From positions 186,001 through 250,000 of the forward strand of contig NZ_JAFKOK010000005.1 of the NCBI RefSeq assembly GCF_017303295.1: a DNA stretch of 64,000 bases, given 5' to 3'. The notes beneath the pieces were generated by a model. The model made no database searches. It worked only from the letters and a program-made list of their open reading frames with translations, and was not told the DNA's origin. Origin of the DNA: Rhodobacter sp. NTK016B. Its GTDB lineage: Bacteria; Pseudomonadota; Alphaproteobacteria; Rhodobacterales; Rhodobacteraceae. A program made the translations under genes and the position numbers. Shown piece after piece: positions 55,209-62,909 of this stretch. Positions within the stretch are counted from its first letter, which is position 1. Each line of letters starts with the position of its first letter.

Positions 55209-55324
55209 GGTCCTGTCCCTTCGCCGGCATGATCCGGATCAGGTTCTAAGGGTCACTGCGCTGCGCGGTCGTGGTGTCCGGCCAGCAATATCTCAGCCCC
55301 TTGTCGGGACCCCCCTCGGTGTGT
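55209..55324 (-). ncRNA. TPP riboswitch upstream of the Nudix-thiD operon
   Basis: On the minus strand: GAGGGGGGTCCCGACAAGG, GGCTGAGATATTGC, GTGACCCTTAGAACCTGATC, then CATGCCGGCGAAGGGACAGG. The order and consensus elements match the TPP aptamer, and the sequence closely resembles the thiC riboswitch (including GCGCAGTGACCC). It begins just after a candidate promoter and ends about 45 bases before the Nudix ATG. Confidence 0.95.
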
Positions 55325-55327
55325 CTC

Positions 55328-55355
55328 ATCCTACCAAGATACGCTGCGGGTTCAA
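55328..55355 (-). promoter_or_regulatory. Candidate promoter of the Nudix-thiD transcript
   Basis: Minus strand TTGAAC (55355-55350), 16-base spacer, TAGGAT (55333-55328). The predicted start near 55321 coincides with the aptamer's 5' end. It overlaps the last codons of the LysR gene. Confidence 0.5.
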
Positions 55356-56242
55356 CAGGTCTCGCGCGGCGCCGCACCGGGGGCGACATGCGTCAGCGTT
55401 TCGGCGCGCAGGGTATCGGCCAGCCTTTCGGCTATGCGCGAAAGGTCCGGAGCGCGCAGCAGCCGCACCTCGATATTTGGCAGGGCGGGCAAGTTGGGGT
55501 GATCGGTCAGCGCCACGATATCCTCGGGCTTGCCGTGATCGGTGCGGACCGCAATCCCCAGCCCCGAGCGCAGCGCCCCCCAGATCGCGGGCAGGCTGGG
55601 CGTGGTCAGCGCCGCGCGCCATCGGATCCGGCTTTGATCCAGCGCGGCGAGGGTCGCCTGCCGGAACAGGCAGGGATGGTCGAACAGCACAAGCGGGAGT
55701 GGCTGGGGCCAAGACCGCCCGGCCCGGTCGCGGTGGGCGAACCAGCGCATCGGCAATTCGCAGAGCGTTTCGCCCTCGGCGGCGCTGCCGGGACGGAAAA
55801 AGGCAATCGCCGCATCGAGGCGCCCGGCGCGGACCTCGTCGGCAAGCCGGTGGTTGTCGCCCGCGCGGATGTCGACATGAACGTCGTCATTCTCGCGCGT
55901 GAACTGCGTCAGCGTCGCGGGCATGACGTCGTCGAAGAAATCCTGCGGCAGGCCAAGACGGACCGTTGCCGCCGGGCTTGCGGCACCCAATTGCTGCGCT
56001 GCCTCGTCATTCAGGGCGATGATTCGGCGCGCATAGGCAATCAGCGCTTCGCCCGCCTCGGTCGGAACAAGCCCGCGTCCCTTGCGCAGGAACAGCGGCG
56101 CGCCGGCCTGATGTTCCAGCTTTTTCAGCTGCATGCTGACCGCCGATTGCGACCGCCCAAGCTGCACCGCCGCGCGCGCAAAGCTGCCCAGATCGGTCCC
56201 GACCACGATCGTGCGCAGGGCGTCCATGTCAAAGCTCGGCAT
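55352..56242 (-). CDS. LysR family transcriptional regulator
   Basis: A 296-residue LysR-type regulator. The winged HTH is at the N terminus: FDMDALRTIVVGTDLGSFARAA, then GRSQSAVSMQLKKLEHQAG (residues about 29-47). The periplasmic-binding-like effector domain follows (VRLGLPQDFFDDVMPATL onward). Its target is unclear: it is on the opposite strand from the oxygenase operon with an IMPACT-family gene between them, and is upstream of the Nudix-thiD transcript on the same strand. Neither link is demonstrated. Confidence 0.88.
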   Translation of the reverse strand: MPSFDMDALRTIVVGTDLGSFARAAVQLGRSQSAVSMQLKKLEHQAGAPLFLRKGRGLVPTEAGEALIAYARRIIALNDEAAQQLGAASPAATVRLGLPQDFFDDVMPATLTQFTRENDDVHVDIRAGDNHRLADEVRAGRLDAAIAFFRPGSAAEGETLCELPMRWFAHRDRAGRSWPQPLPLVLFDHPCLFRQATLAALDQSRIRWRAALTTPSLPAIWGALRSGLGIAVRTDHGKPEDIVALTDHPNLPALPNIEVRLLRAPDLSRIAERLADTLRAETLTHVAPGAAPRETC

Positions 56243-56369
56243 TGTTTGCGATCCTGTGAAGTCTTGGGTGGCTCGTATTCGGGATGCGAAAGTCTTATCC
56301 CGCGCGTGCTGGCAGGCAAGGGGATGCGGGCCGCGTCCCCGGTCCGTCAGCGTTTCCTAATGGGGGTCT

Positions 56370-56726
56370 TCAGGACGACCGCAGATCGTCGAGATACATC
56401 CGCACCGCGTCCTGAACGTGGCGGAATCGGTCGCCGCCCAGATGCTTGCCGCCGAACCAGCGCGTCACGACGATGATGTGATCACGCAGCTCTTCGCGTT
56501 CGAGCATCCGCAGGATCACCATGCCCGCCCCGGCTTCACCATCGTCGTTCTTGATCGGTGCCTCATCGGTCAGAAGCGCCCATGTGTTGTGCGTGGCCTT
56601 GGCGAATTTCTTCTTGCGGCACAGCGTCTTGATGAAGGTTTTCGCCTCGTCCTCGGACGCGCAGGGGCCGCCGGAAACGGCGTATTTCGACCCTCGGTCC
56701 GAGATCACGTTGTCCAGAATGCGCAT
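56370..56726 (-). CDS. IMPACT/YigZ family protein (UPF0029-type, single domain)
   Basis: A 118-residue protein matching the IMPACT N-terminal domain: SKYAVSGGPCASEDEAKTFI, NTWALLTDEAPIKNDDGEAGAG and VVTRWFGGKHLGGDRF with the family-defining W/F-GG-x-LG pattern. YigZ proteins of about 200 residues carry a second ferredoxin-like domain, which is absent here. Eukaryotic IMPACT modulates Gcn2 translation control; bacterial roles are unclear. The two flanking gaps (127 and 171 bases) hold no further gene. Confidence 0.82.
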   Translation of the reverse strand: MRILDNVISDRGSKYAVSGGPCASEDEAKTFIKTLCRKKKFAKATHNTWALLTDEAPIKNDDGEAGAGMVILRMLEREELRDHIIVVTRWFGGKHLGGDRFRHVQDAVRMYLDDLRSS

Positions 56727-56820
56727 GAAGCAGGCTTACCGCCCGGACCGGGCCGGGGCAAGAAGCGCGGCCCATGCGGGGCCGGGCGGGTGCTGTCGAA
56801 ACCGCGTCGCGGAAAAGTTG

Positions 56821-56858
56821 TTGACAGAGTCATGTTTTGTCGGAATCAATAGTACAAT
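56821..56858 (+). promoter_or_regulatory. Candidate promoter of the oxygenase operon
   Basis: A perfect TTGACA at 56821-56826 in an AT-rich patch. AATCAA (56844-56849, 17-base spacing) and TACAAT (56853-56858, better sequence but too far) are the possible -10 elements. The first oxygenase ATG at 56898 has GGGAGGAG upstream. Confidence 0.4.
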
Positions 56859-56897
56859 AACGTAAGTGAAGTTTCCTGATGCTACGGGAGGAGTGTC

Positions 56898-58391
56898 ATG
56901 AGCCACGACGTGGTCAAAGAATACTCCGGCACGATCGAGCCGGGAGATCACCCCTATCTGCAAGGTCCCTGGGCTCCGCTGCATCAAGAGGTCAACGCTG
57001 ATGACCTAATTTTGCTGGAAGGCGAGGTCCCGACCGATATCGACGGGGTCTACCTGCGCAACACGCAGAATCCGTTGCATCAATCCATGGATCGGTACCA
57101 TCCGTTCGACGGGGACGGGATGATCCATCTGGCGGCCTTTCGCGAAGGAAAGGTGCAGTATCGTAATCGTTTCGTGCAAACCAAGGGCTTGCAGGCCGAA
57201 ATCGAAAGCGGCGGGCGGCTTTGGGCCGGGCTGATGGAAGACCCGGCTTTGTCCAAACGCCCCGGCTGGGGCGCGCATGGCGCGCTGAAGGATGCCAGCA
57301 GCACGGATGTGGTTGTTCATGCCGGCAAGGCGCTATCGACCTATTTCCAATGCGGCGAAGGCTACCGCATGGACCCGCTGACGCTGGATCAGCAGGGTGT
57401 GCCCGACTGGTCGCCCGAACACGGCATCTCGGCCCATACCAAGGTGGATGAAGAAACTGGCGAATTGCTGTTCTTCAACTATTCGAAGACGCCGCCCTAC
57501 ATGCATTACGGCGTCGTCGATCGCAGCGACCGGCTGGTGCATTACACGCCGGTGCCGCTGCCGGGGCCACGCCTACCGCATGACATGGCCTTCACCAAGA
57601 ATTACGCGATCCTCAACGATTTCCCGCTGCACTGGGACCCCGAGCTACTGAAGCGCGACAAGCATGTGGTGCGGTTCTTTAAGGACCAGCCTTCGCGCTT
57701 CGCGGTGATCCCGCGCCGGGGCGGGGCCGAGGATGTCCAGTGGTTCGAGGCCGCGCCGACCTTCGTGCTGCACTGGCTCAACGCCTATGAAGACGGCGAC
57801 GAGATCGTGCTCGACGGGTATTTTCAGGAAGACCCGATGCCCACGAATTACGAGGGGGCGAAGCCGGGCTACGAGCGGATGATGTCCTATCTCGACCAGC
57901 ACAAGATGGGCACCAAGCTGCATCGCTGGCGCTTTAACTTGAAGACCGGCGAGACGCGCGAAGAGCGGCTGGACGACCGGGTGCTGGAATTCGGCATGAT
58001 CAACCAGAAATACGCGGGCAAGCCCTATCGCTACGCCTATTCGGCGGTGCAGGTGCCCGGCTGGTTCATCTTCAACGGCTATGTGAAGCACGACCTCGAA
58101 ACGGGCGAAAGCTGGCAGCTGACCCTGCCCGAGGGGCTCTACGCCAGCGAGGCGCCCTTTGCACCGCGCGTCGGCGCCACGTCCGAGGATGACGGCTATC
58201 TGGTGACCTTCGTGATCAACGAAAAGACCGGCAAGTCCGAAGTCTGGCTGATCGACGCGAAGGATTTCGACAAGGGGGCGGTCTGCAAGCTGCAGCTTCC
58301 GCACCAGCTGGCGAGCGGGACGCATTCATGCTGGGCCAACGGTGCCGATTTCCGCGATGGCGGGATTCTGGCGCGCGCGGCCATGGGCTGA
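56898..58391 (+). CDS. Carotenoid/stilbene cleavage oxygenase family protein 1
   Basis: A 497-residue member of the RPE65/carotenoid cleavage oxygenase family, non-heme iron enzymes that split a C=C bond oxidatively into two carbonyls. The four iron-ligand His appear present: His180 (GISAHTKVDEETGEL), His228 (GPRLPHDMAF), His292 (FVLHWLNAYEDGD) and His476 (ASGTHSCWA). YHPFDGDGMIHLAAF near residue 75 is the family N-terminal motif. Bacterial relatives cut lignostilbenes, isoeugenol or apocarotenoids. Start ATG follows GGGAGGAG. First gene of a six-gene operon; the next starts 12 bases on. Confidence 0.92.
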   Translation: MSHDVVKEYSGTIEPGDHPYLQGPWAPLHQEVNADDLILLEGEVPTDIDGVYLRNTQNPLHQSMDRYHPFDGDGMIHLAAFREGKVQYRNRFVQTKGLQAEIESGGRLWAGLMEDPALSKRPGWGAHGALKDASSTDVVVHAGKALSTYFQCGEGYRMDPLTLDQQGVPDWSPEHGISAHTKVDEETGELLFFNYSKTPPYMHYGVVDRSDRLVHYTPVPLPGPRLPHDMAFTKNYAILNDFPLHWDPELLKRDKHVVRFFKDQPSRFAVIPRRGGAEDVQWFEAAPTFVLHWLNAYEDGDEIVLDGYFQEDPMPTNYEGAKPGYERMMSYLDQHKMGTKLHRWRFNLKTGETREERLDDRVLEFGMINQKYAGKPYRYAYSAVQVPGWFIFNGYVKHDLETGESWQLTLPEGLYASEAPFAPRVGATSEDDGYLVTFVINEKTGKSEVWLIDAKDFDKGAVCKLQLPHQLASGTHSCWANGADFRDGGILARAAMG

Positions 58392-58403
58392 GGGAGGAAA
58401 ACC

Positions 58404-59888
58404 ATGGGACTCGAGACGATACCCGCCGAACAGGATTGGCTGGTCGAGAATGCCTCGATGCAAGGGGCCTTCGCGCCGATCCATAGCGAGATCGAAGCGC
58501 AGGATCTGGAAGTGATCGGCGAACTGCCCGAGGATCTGAACGGTCTTTATGTGCGCAACGGGCCCTCGCCCGCTCATGCGCCGCACGGGAAGTATCACTG
58601 GTTCGACGGCGACGGGATGCTGCACGCGGTGCGCTTTCAGGGGGGCCGCGCCACCTATCGCAACCGGATGGTGGAAACCGACGGTCTGAAAGCCGAACGC
58701 GAGGCCGGGCGCGCGCTGTGGCCGGGGCTCAAGGACCGGATGCCCGATGGCACGCTGCCCGATGACGCGCTGAAGAACACCGCGAATACCGATGTGAAGT
58801 TCCACAACGGCAAGCTCTATTCGATGTGGTACCGGGGCGGCGCGGTCTATACCGTCGATCCCGGCAGCCTGCAGACGCTGGGCAAGCTGGAACAGGACCC
58901 CCGGCTGGTGGGATTGCAGATCTCGGCCCACAGCCGGATCGACGAGGCGACGGGCGAATTCGTGTTCTTCGCCTATGGCAACCGCCATCCCTACATGCAT
59001 TACGGGGTGATCGGGCCGGATGGCGCGCTGAAAACCTTCATGCCGGTCGAGCTGCCGGGGCCGCGCCTGCCGCATGATTGCGCGATCACGCCGAATTTCA
59101 CGATCCTGCACGACTTCCCGCTGGTCAATAACCGCGAGGCGCTGCAACGGGGCCGCTATTCGCTGGAATTCCATCAGGACTGGCCGACCCGTTTTGCCGT
59201 CATCCCCCGGCACGGCACGCCCGATCAGATCCGCTGGTTCGAGTTCAGCCCGCGCTACATGCTGCATGTCTCGAATGCGTGGGAGGAAACCAACGCGCAG
59301 GGCGAACGCGAGCTGGTCATGCTCGGCACGCCCTATGCCATGCCGCGCGGCTACGATGGCGGGCTGGATGTGCAGCGGCTGCTGTTTACCATCGGCACAC
59401 AGGGCACGGATTACGAGCTGTATCAGTGGCGCATGAACCTCGATACCGGGGCCACGCGCGAAGGGGTTGTTGACGACATCCTCAACACCGAATTCCCGAT
59501 GATCAACACCCGCTTTCAGGGGGTGAAGAACCGCTACACCTATAACGTTCTGATGGGGCGTCCGCGCACGCTTGAACAGCCGCATTTCGCCGGGCTGGTG
59601 AAATACGACCTGCAGACCGGCGCTGCCGTCGCCTATCACCCGGGCGAGGGCTATTGGTTCTCGGAAGCGCCCTTCGCGCCGCGCGACGGGGCGGTCGAAG
59701 AAGATGACGGCTATGTCGTGGGCTTCGTGTGGAACGGGCTGGCCAACAGATCGGAAGTCTGGGTCACCGATGCGCGCGACATCTCGAAAGGTCCCATCGC
59801 GCGGGTGATCGTGCCGCAGCGGGTGCCGCATGGCTTCCATTCCTGCTGGGTGCGCGAAGATCAGCTGAGTGCGGCGCAGGTGGCCTGA
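58404..59888 (+). CDS. Carotenoid/stilbene cleavage oxygenase family protein 2
   Basis: A 494-residue paralogue of the preceding gene with the same architecture. The probable iron His are His176 (QISAHSRIDEATGEF), His224 (GPRLPHDCAI), His288 (YMLHVSNAWEE) and His479 (PHGFHSCW). WFDGDGMLHAVRF matches the family N-terminal motif. Identity between the two is partial, so this is old duplication or separate recruitment, and the substrate or cleavage site may differ. AGGGAGG precedes the ATG. Its stop shares one base with the next start (TGATG). Confidence 0.92.
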   Translation: MGLETIPAEQDWLVENASMQGAFAPIHSEIEAQDLEVIGELPEDLNGLYVRNGPSPAHAPHGKYHWFDGDGMLHAVRFQGGRATYRNRMVETDGLKAEREAGRALWPGLKDRMPDGTLPDDALKNTANTDVKFHNGKLYSMWYRGGAVYTVDPGSLQTLGKLEQDPRLVGLQISAHSRIDEATGEFVFFAYGNRHPYMHYGVIGPDGALKTFMPVELPGPRLPHDCAITPNFTILHDFPLVNNREALQRGRYSLEFHQDWPTRFAVIPRHGTPDQIRWFEFSPRYMLHVSNAWEETNAQGERELVMLGTPYAMPRGYDGGLDVQRLLFTIGTQGTDYELYQWRMNLDTGATREGVVDDILNTEFPMINTRFQGVKNRYTYNVLMGRPRTLEQPHFAGLVKYDLQTGAAVAYHPGEGYWFSEAPFAPRDGAVEEDDGYVVGFVWNGLANRSEVWVTDARDISKGPIARVIVPQRVPHGFHSCWVREDQLSAAQVA

Positions 59889-60298
59889 TGCCGGATCTGG
59901 GAGGAACCTGGCATCTGGTCGGTTGGGAGATCGAAACGGAGGGGCGCGTCACGCATCCCTTCGGCGAGTCCCCGACCGGGATGATCTGCTATACCGACGA
60001 TGGCTTCATGTCGGCCTGCATCGCCCGCGCGGATCGTCCGCGCTGGTCGACCGGCAATCCGCGCAAGGCGCCCGATGCCGAGCGGATCGCCGCCTTTGAG
60101 AGCTATTTTCACTACGCGGGCACGTGGCGGATCGAAGAGCGCGAGGGCATTCCCCATGTCGTCCATGCCGTCACCCACAGCCTGAATCCCGACTTTCCCG
60201 GCACCGAACAGGTGCGCCGCATCGACCTTGAGGGCGGCGCGCTGACCCTGTCGGCGCAGGAAGGTCCCCGTCATCATCGCCTGCGCTGGAGACGCTGA
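59888..60298 (+). CDS. Lipocalin-like domain protein
   Basis: A 136-residue protein starting at ATG 59888 in the TGATG overlap with the oxygenase gene. LGGTWHLVGWEIETEGRVTHPF at the start and GMICYTDDGFMSACIARADRP match the lipocalin-like_5 (PF13924-type) family. No signal peptide, so cytoplasmic. A beta-barrel carrier or small binding protein for a hydrophobic substrate or product of the oxygenases is plausible. It overlaps the next gene by one base (TGATG). Confidence 0.82.
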   Translation: MPDLGGTWHLVGWEIETEGRVTHPFGESPTGMICYTDDGFMSACIARADRPRWSTGNPRKAPDAERIAAFESYFHYAGTWRIEEREGIPHVVHAVTHSLNPDFPGTEQVRRIDLEGGALTLSAQEGPRHHRLRWRR

Positions 60299-61980
60299 TG
60301 TTCGATCACGCCGCCACACTCGACCGCGCGCGTCAGGCCTGTGCCGAGCGCGCCTGCTGGTCGCCCTATCCCGAAATGCCCAAGCTCTACCCCGATGCAG
60401 AAAGCGCCGCCCCCGCGGGGCAGGCCGCGTTCGAGGCGATGCTGGGCAAGCCCTTCGCGCTGGATCTGCCGGGCGTAACCGGGCAGGCGGGCGAAGAGCT
60501 GTCGCCTTATACGCAAGAGCCCCTTGGCATCACCTATCCGCAGGCCGACTCCGACGCGCTGTTTGCCGCCGCCAAGGCCGCGATGCCGGGCTGGGCCGCC
60601 GCCGGGGTCGACACCCGCCTCATGCTGTTGATGGAGGGGCTCGACCGGCTCTACCGCGACCATCTGTTCACGCTGGTCCATTCGGTCATGCATACGGCGG
60701 GCCAGAGCTATAACATGGCCTATGCCGGGTCGGGGGTGAACGCGCTCGATCGCGGGATCGAGGCGCTGGTCTATGCCGAACAGGCGATGCGCGCGGTCAC
60801 GCCGCAGGCGCATTGGGCGCGGCGGTTCGGTCGTGATGAGATTTCGTTGGAAAAGACCTATCGGCTGGTGCCGCGCGGCGTCGCGGTCTGCTTCACCTGC
60901 GCAAGCTTTCCGACATGGAACGCGTGGCCGTCGATGCTTGCCAGCCTTGCCACCGGCAACGCGGTGATCGTCAAGCCGCATCCCGCCAGCGTCTTGCCGA
61001 TGGCGATCACCGTTCGCGTTTTTCGTGACCTGCTGGACGAGCAGGGCTTCGATCCAAACCTTGTGACGCTGTGTCTCGATACGCTCGACGCGCCCTTGGG
61101 CAAGGTGCTGATCAAGCATCCCGATTGCGCCATCGTCGATTTCACCGGCTCGGCCCGTTTCGGTCAGTGGGTCGAGGCCAACGCCCATCCCGCCATCGCT
61201 TTCACCGAAACCTCGGGCTGCAACACCGTGGTGCTGGCCGGGGCCGAGGATCTGGACGCGGCGATCCGCTCGCTGGCGACGACCATGTGCATGTTCTCGG
61301 CGCAGATGTGCACGAGCCCGCAGAATGTCTATCTGCCGCCGCAGATCGACACGTCCGATGGCCCGGTTGCACGCGAAGAGGTCGCTACGCGGCTGGCTGC
61401 CGCCATCGCCCGCCTGACAGAGGATCCGCGCCGCGCGTCGATGATCCTTGCCACAGTGCAGGGGGCGGGAACGCTGGACCTGATCGCGCGGATGCGCGAC
61501 GAGGGACGCGCGCGGGGCAAGGTGCTGCTCGATAGCCGCCGCTATGAGCATCCCGATTTCCCCGGCGCCCGCACCGCGACGCCGCTTCTGGTGCAGCTGG
61601 GCAAAGAGGCGCGCGATCTCTATGCCGAGGAACGCTTCGGCCCGATCGGCTTCGTCATTGACTGCGACTCGGCCGAGGATGCGCTGGAACAGGCCACGAC
61701 GGATGCGGCGCAGAAAGGCGGGATCACCGGCTTTCTCTATGCCCGGGACGAGGATCTGATTGCCCGCGCCGAAGACGCCTATTCCCGCGCCGGTGCGCAG
61801 CTGACCATCAACCTGACCGGCGCCATGCCGCTCAATTTCGCTGCCGCCTATAGCGATTACCACGTCACCGGGCTGAACGGCGCGGGCAATGCGGCGCTGA
61901 CCACGCTGGCTTTCGTCGCCTCGCGCTTTGCCGTCACTCAATCCCGCCGTCCTGTTCCGCCGTCCCGAGAGGTCCGATAA
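60298..61980 (+). CDS. paaN: PaaN-type aldehyde dehydrogenase
   Basis: A 560-residue aldehyde dehydrogenase family protein of the PaaN type (long N-terminal region, no hydratase domain). Seen: VMHTAGQSYNMAYAGSGVNALDRGIEAL, CFTCASFPTWNAWPSMLASLATGNAVIVKPHPAS (cofactor binding), the Glu of IAFTETSGCN, and the catalytic Cys in MFSAQMCTSPQNV. Without the rest of the paa cluster here, its likely job is to oxidise an aldehyde made by the oxygenases. The start and stop overlap both neighbours by one base. Confidence 0.85.
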   Translation: MFDHAATLDRARQACAERACWSPYPEMPKLYPDAESAAPAGQAAFEAMLGKPFALDLPGVTGQAGEELSPYTQEPLGITYPQADSDALFAAAKAAMPGWAAAGVDTRLMLLMEGLDRLYRDHLFTLVHSVMHTAGQSYNMAYAGSGVNALDRGIEALVYAEQAMRAVTPQAHWARRFGRDEISLEKTYRLVPRGVAVCFTCASFPTWNAWPSMLASLATGNAVIVKPHPASVLPMAITVRVFRDLLDEQGFDPNLVTLCLDTLDAPLGKVLIKHPDCAIVDFTGSARFGQWVEANAHPAIAFTETSGCNTVVLAGAEDLDAAIRSLATTMCMFSAQMCTSPQNVYLPPQIDTSDGPVAREEVATRLAAAIARLTEDPRRASMILATVQGAGTLDLIARMRDEGRARGKVLLDSRRYEHPDFPGARTATPLLVQLGKEARDLYAEERFGPIGFVIDCDSAEDALEQATTDAAQKGGITGFLYARDEDLIARAEDAYSRAGAQLTINLTGAMPLNFAAAYSDYHVTGLNGAGNAALTTLAFVASRFAVTQSRRPVPPSREVR

Positions 61981-62909
61981 TGGCTGATCCGCTTCGCCTG
62001 CCGGTATTCGCCGCGCCCATGTTCCTCGTCTCGGGTCCCGAACTGGTGATCGCCGCCTGCAAAGCCGGGATTGTCGGTGCCTTTCCGACGCCCAATTGCC
62101 GCAGCATCGAACAGCTCGACGACTGGATGACCCGGATCCGGGCCGAGGTCGGCGAGGCCCCATGGTGCGCCAATCTGGTGACGCATTCCTCGAATGCGCG
62201 GTTGCCGCAGGATCTCGAGATGATCGACAAGCACAAGCCGCCCTTCGTCGTGACCGCGCTGGGATCGCCGAAACCGGCCATCGAGACGGTGCATGCCTAT
62301 GGCGGCAAGGTGATCGCCGATGTGACGAGCGTTGCGCTGGCGCGCAAGGCGGTCGCGGCGGGGGCGGACGGGCTGGCCTGTATCTGCGCCGGGGCGGGCG
62401 GTCATACCGGGATGCTGTCGCCCTTTGCCTTTGTCAGCGCGGTGCGCGCCTTTTTCGACGGTCTGGTCATCGTCGGCGGCGGTATTACCGATGGCGCGGG
62501 CATTGCCGGGGCGATCGCGGCGGGAGCGGATTATGTCTATATGGGCACGCGCTTCATCGCCGCCGAGGAAAGCATGGCGCCCGCAGCCTACAAGGACATG
62601 CTGGCCGCCGCCCAGATCGAGGATCTGCTGATTAGCGCCGGGATCACCGGCACCCCGGCAAGCTGGCTGAAGCCGTCGCTGCGCGACAACGGGATGGACC
62701 CCGACGACATGCCCGACGCGCCGGGCCGCGCCTATGACAGCAGCCAGAGCCTGAAAGGCAAGCGCTGGGCCGATGTCTGGTCGGCGGGGCAGGGCGTCGG
62801 CGCGGTAACCGGGACGGAACCAGCCTCGGCCATCGTCGCGCGGCTGGAAGCGGAATATGACGCCGCGCGCGGACGCCTGTCGTCGCGGCTGGACCGGAGC
62901 GTCGCATGA
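61980..62909 (+). CDS. Nitronate monooxygenase family flavoprotein
   Basis: A 309-residue FMN-dependent TIM-barrel protein (2-nitropropane dioxygenase/FabK-like family). LPVFAAPMFLVSGPELVIAACKAG at the start, VIADVTSVALARKAVAAGADGL, CAGAGGHTGMLSPFAF (the phosphate/His region) and GGGITDGAGIAGAIAAGADYVYMGTRFIA are the family core. Relatives include nitronate monooxygenases, quinone reductases and enoyl reductases, so the chemistry here is open. Starts at TAATG with paaN and overlaps the thiolase by four bases. Confidence 0.86.
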   Translation: MADPLRLPVFAAPMFLVSGPELVIAACKAGIVGAFPTPNCRSIEQLDDWMTRIRAEVGEAPWCANLVTHSSNARLPQDLEMIDKHKPPFVVTALGSPKPAIETVHAYGGKVIADVTSVALARKAVAAGADGLACICAGAGGHTGMLSPFAFVSAVRAFFDGLVIVGGGITDGAGIAGAIAAGADYVYMGTRFIAAEESMAPAAYKDMLAAAQIEDLLISAGITGTPASWLKPSLRDNGMDPDDMPDAPGRAYDSSQSLKGKRWADVWSAGQGVGAVTGTEPASAIVARLEAEYDAARGRLSSRLDRSVA

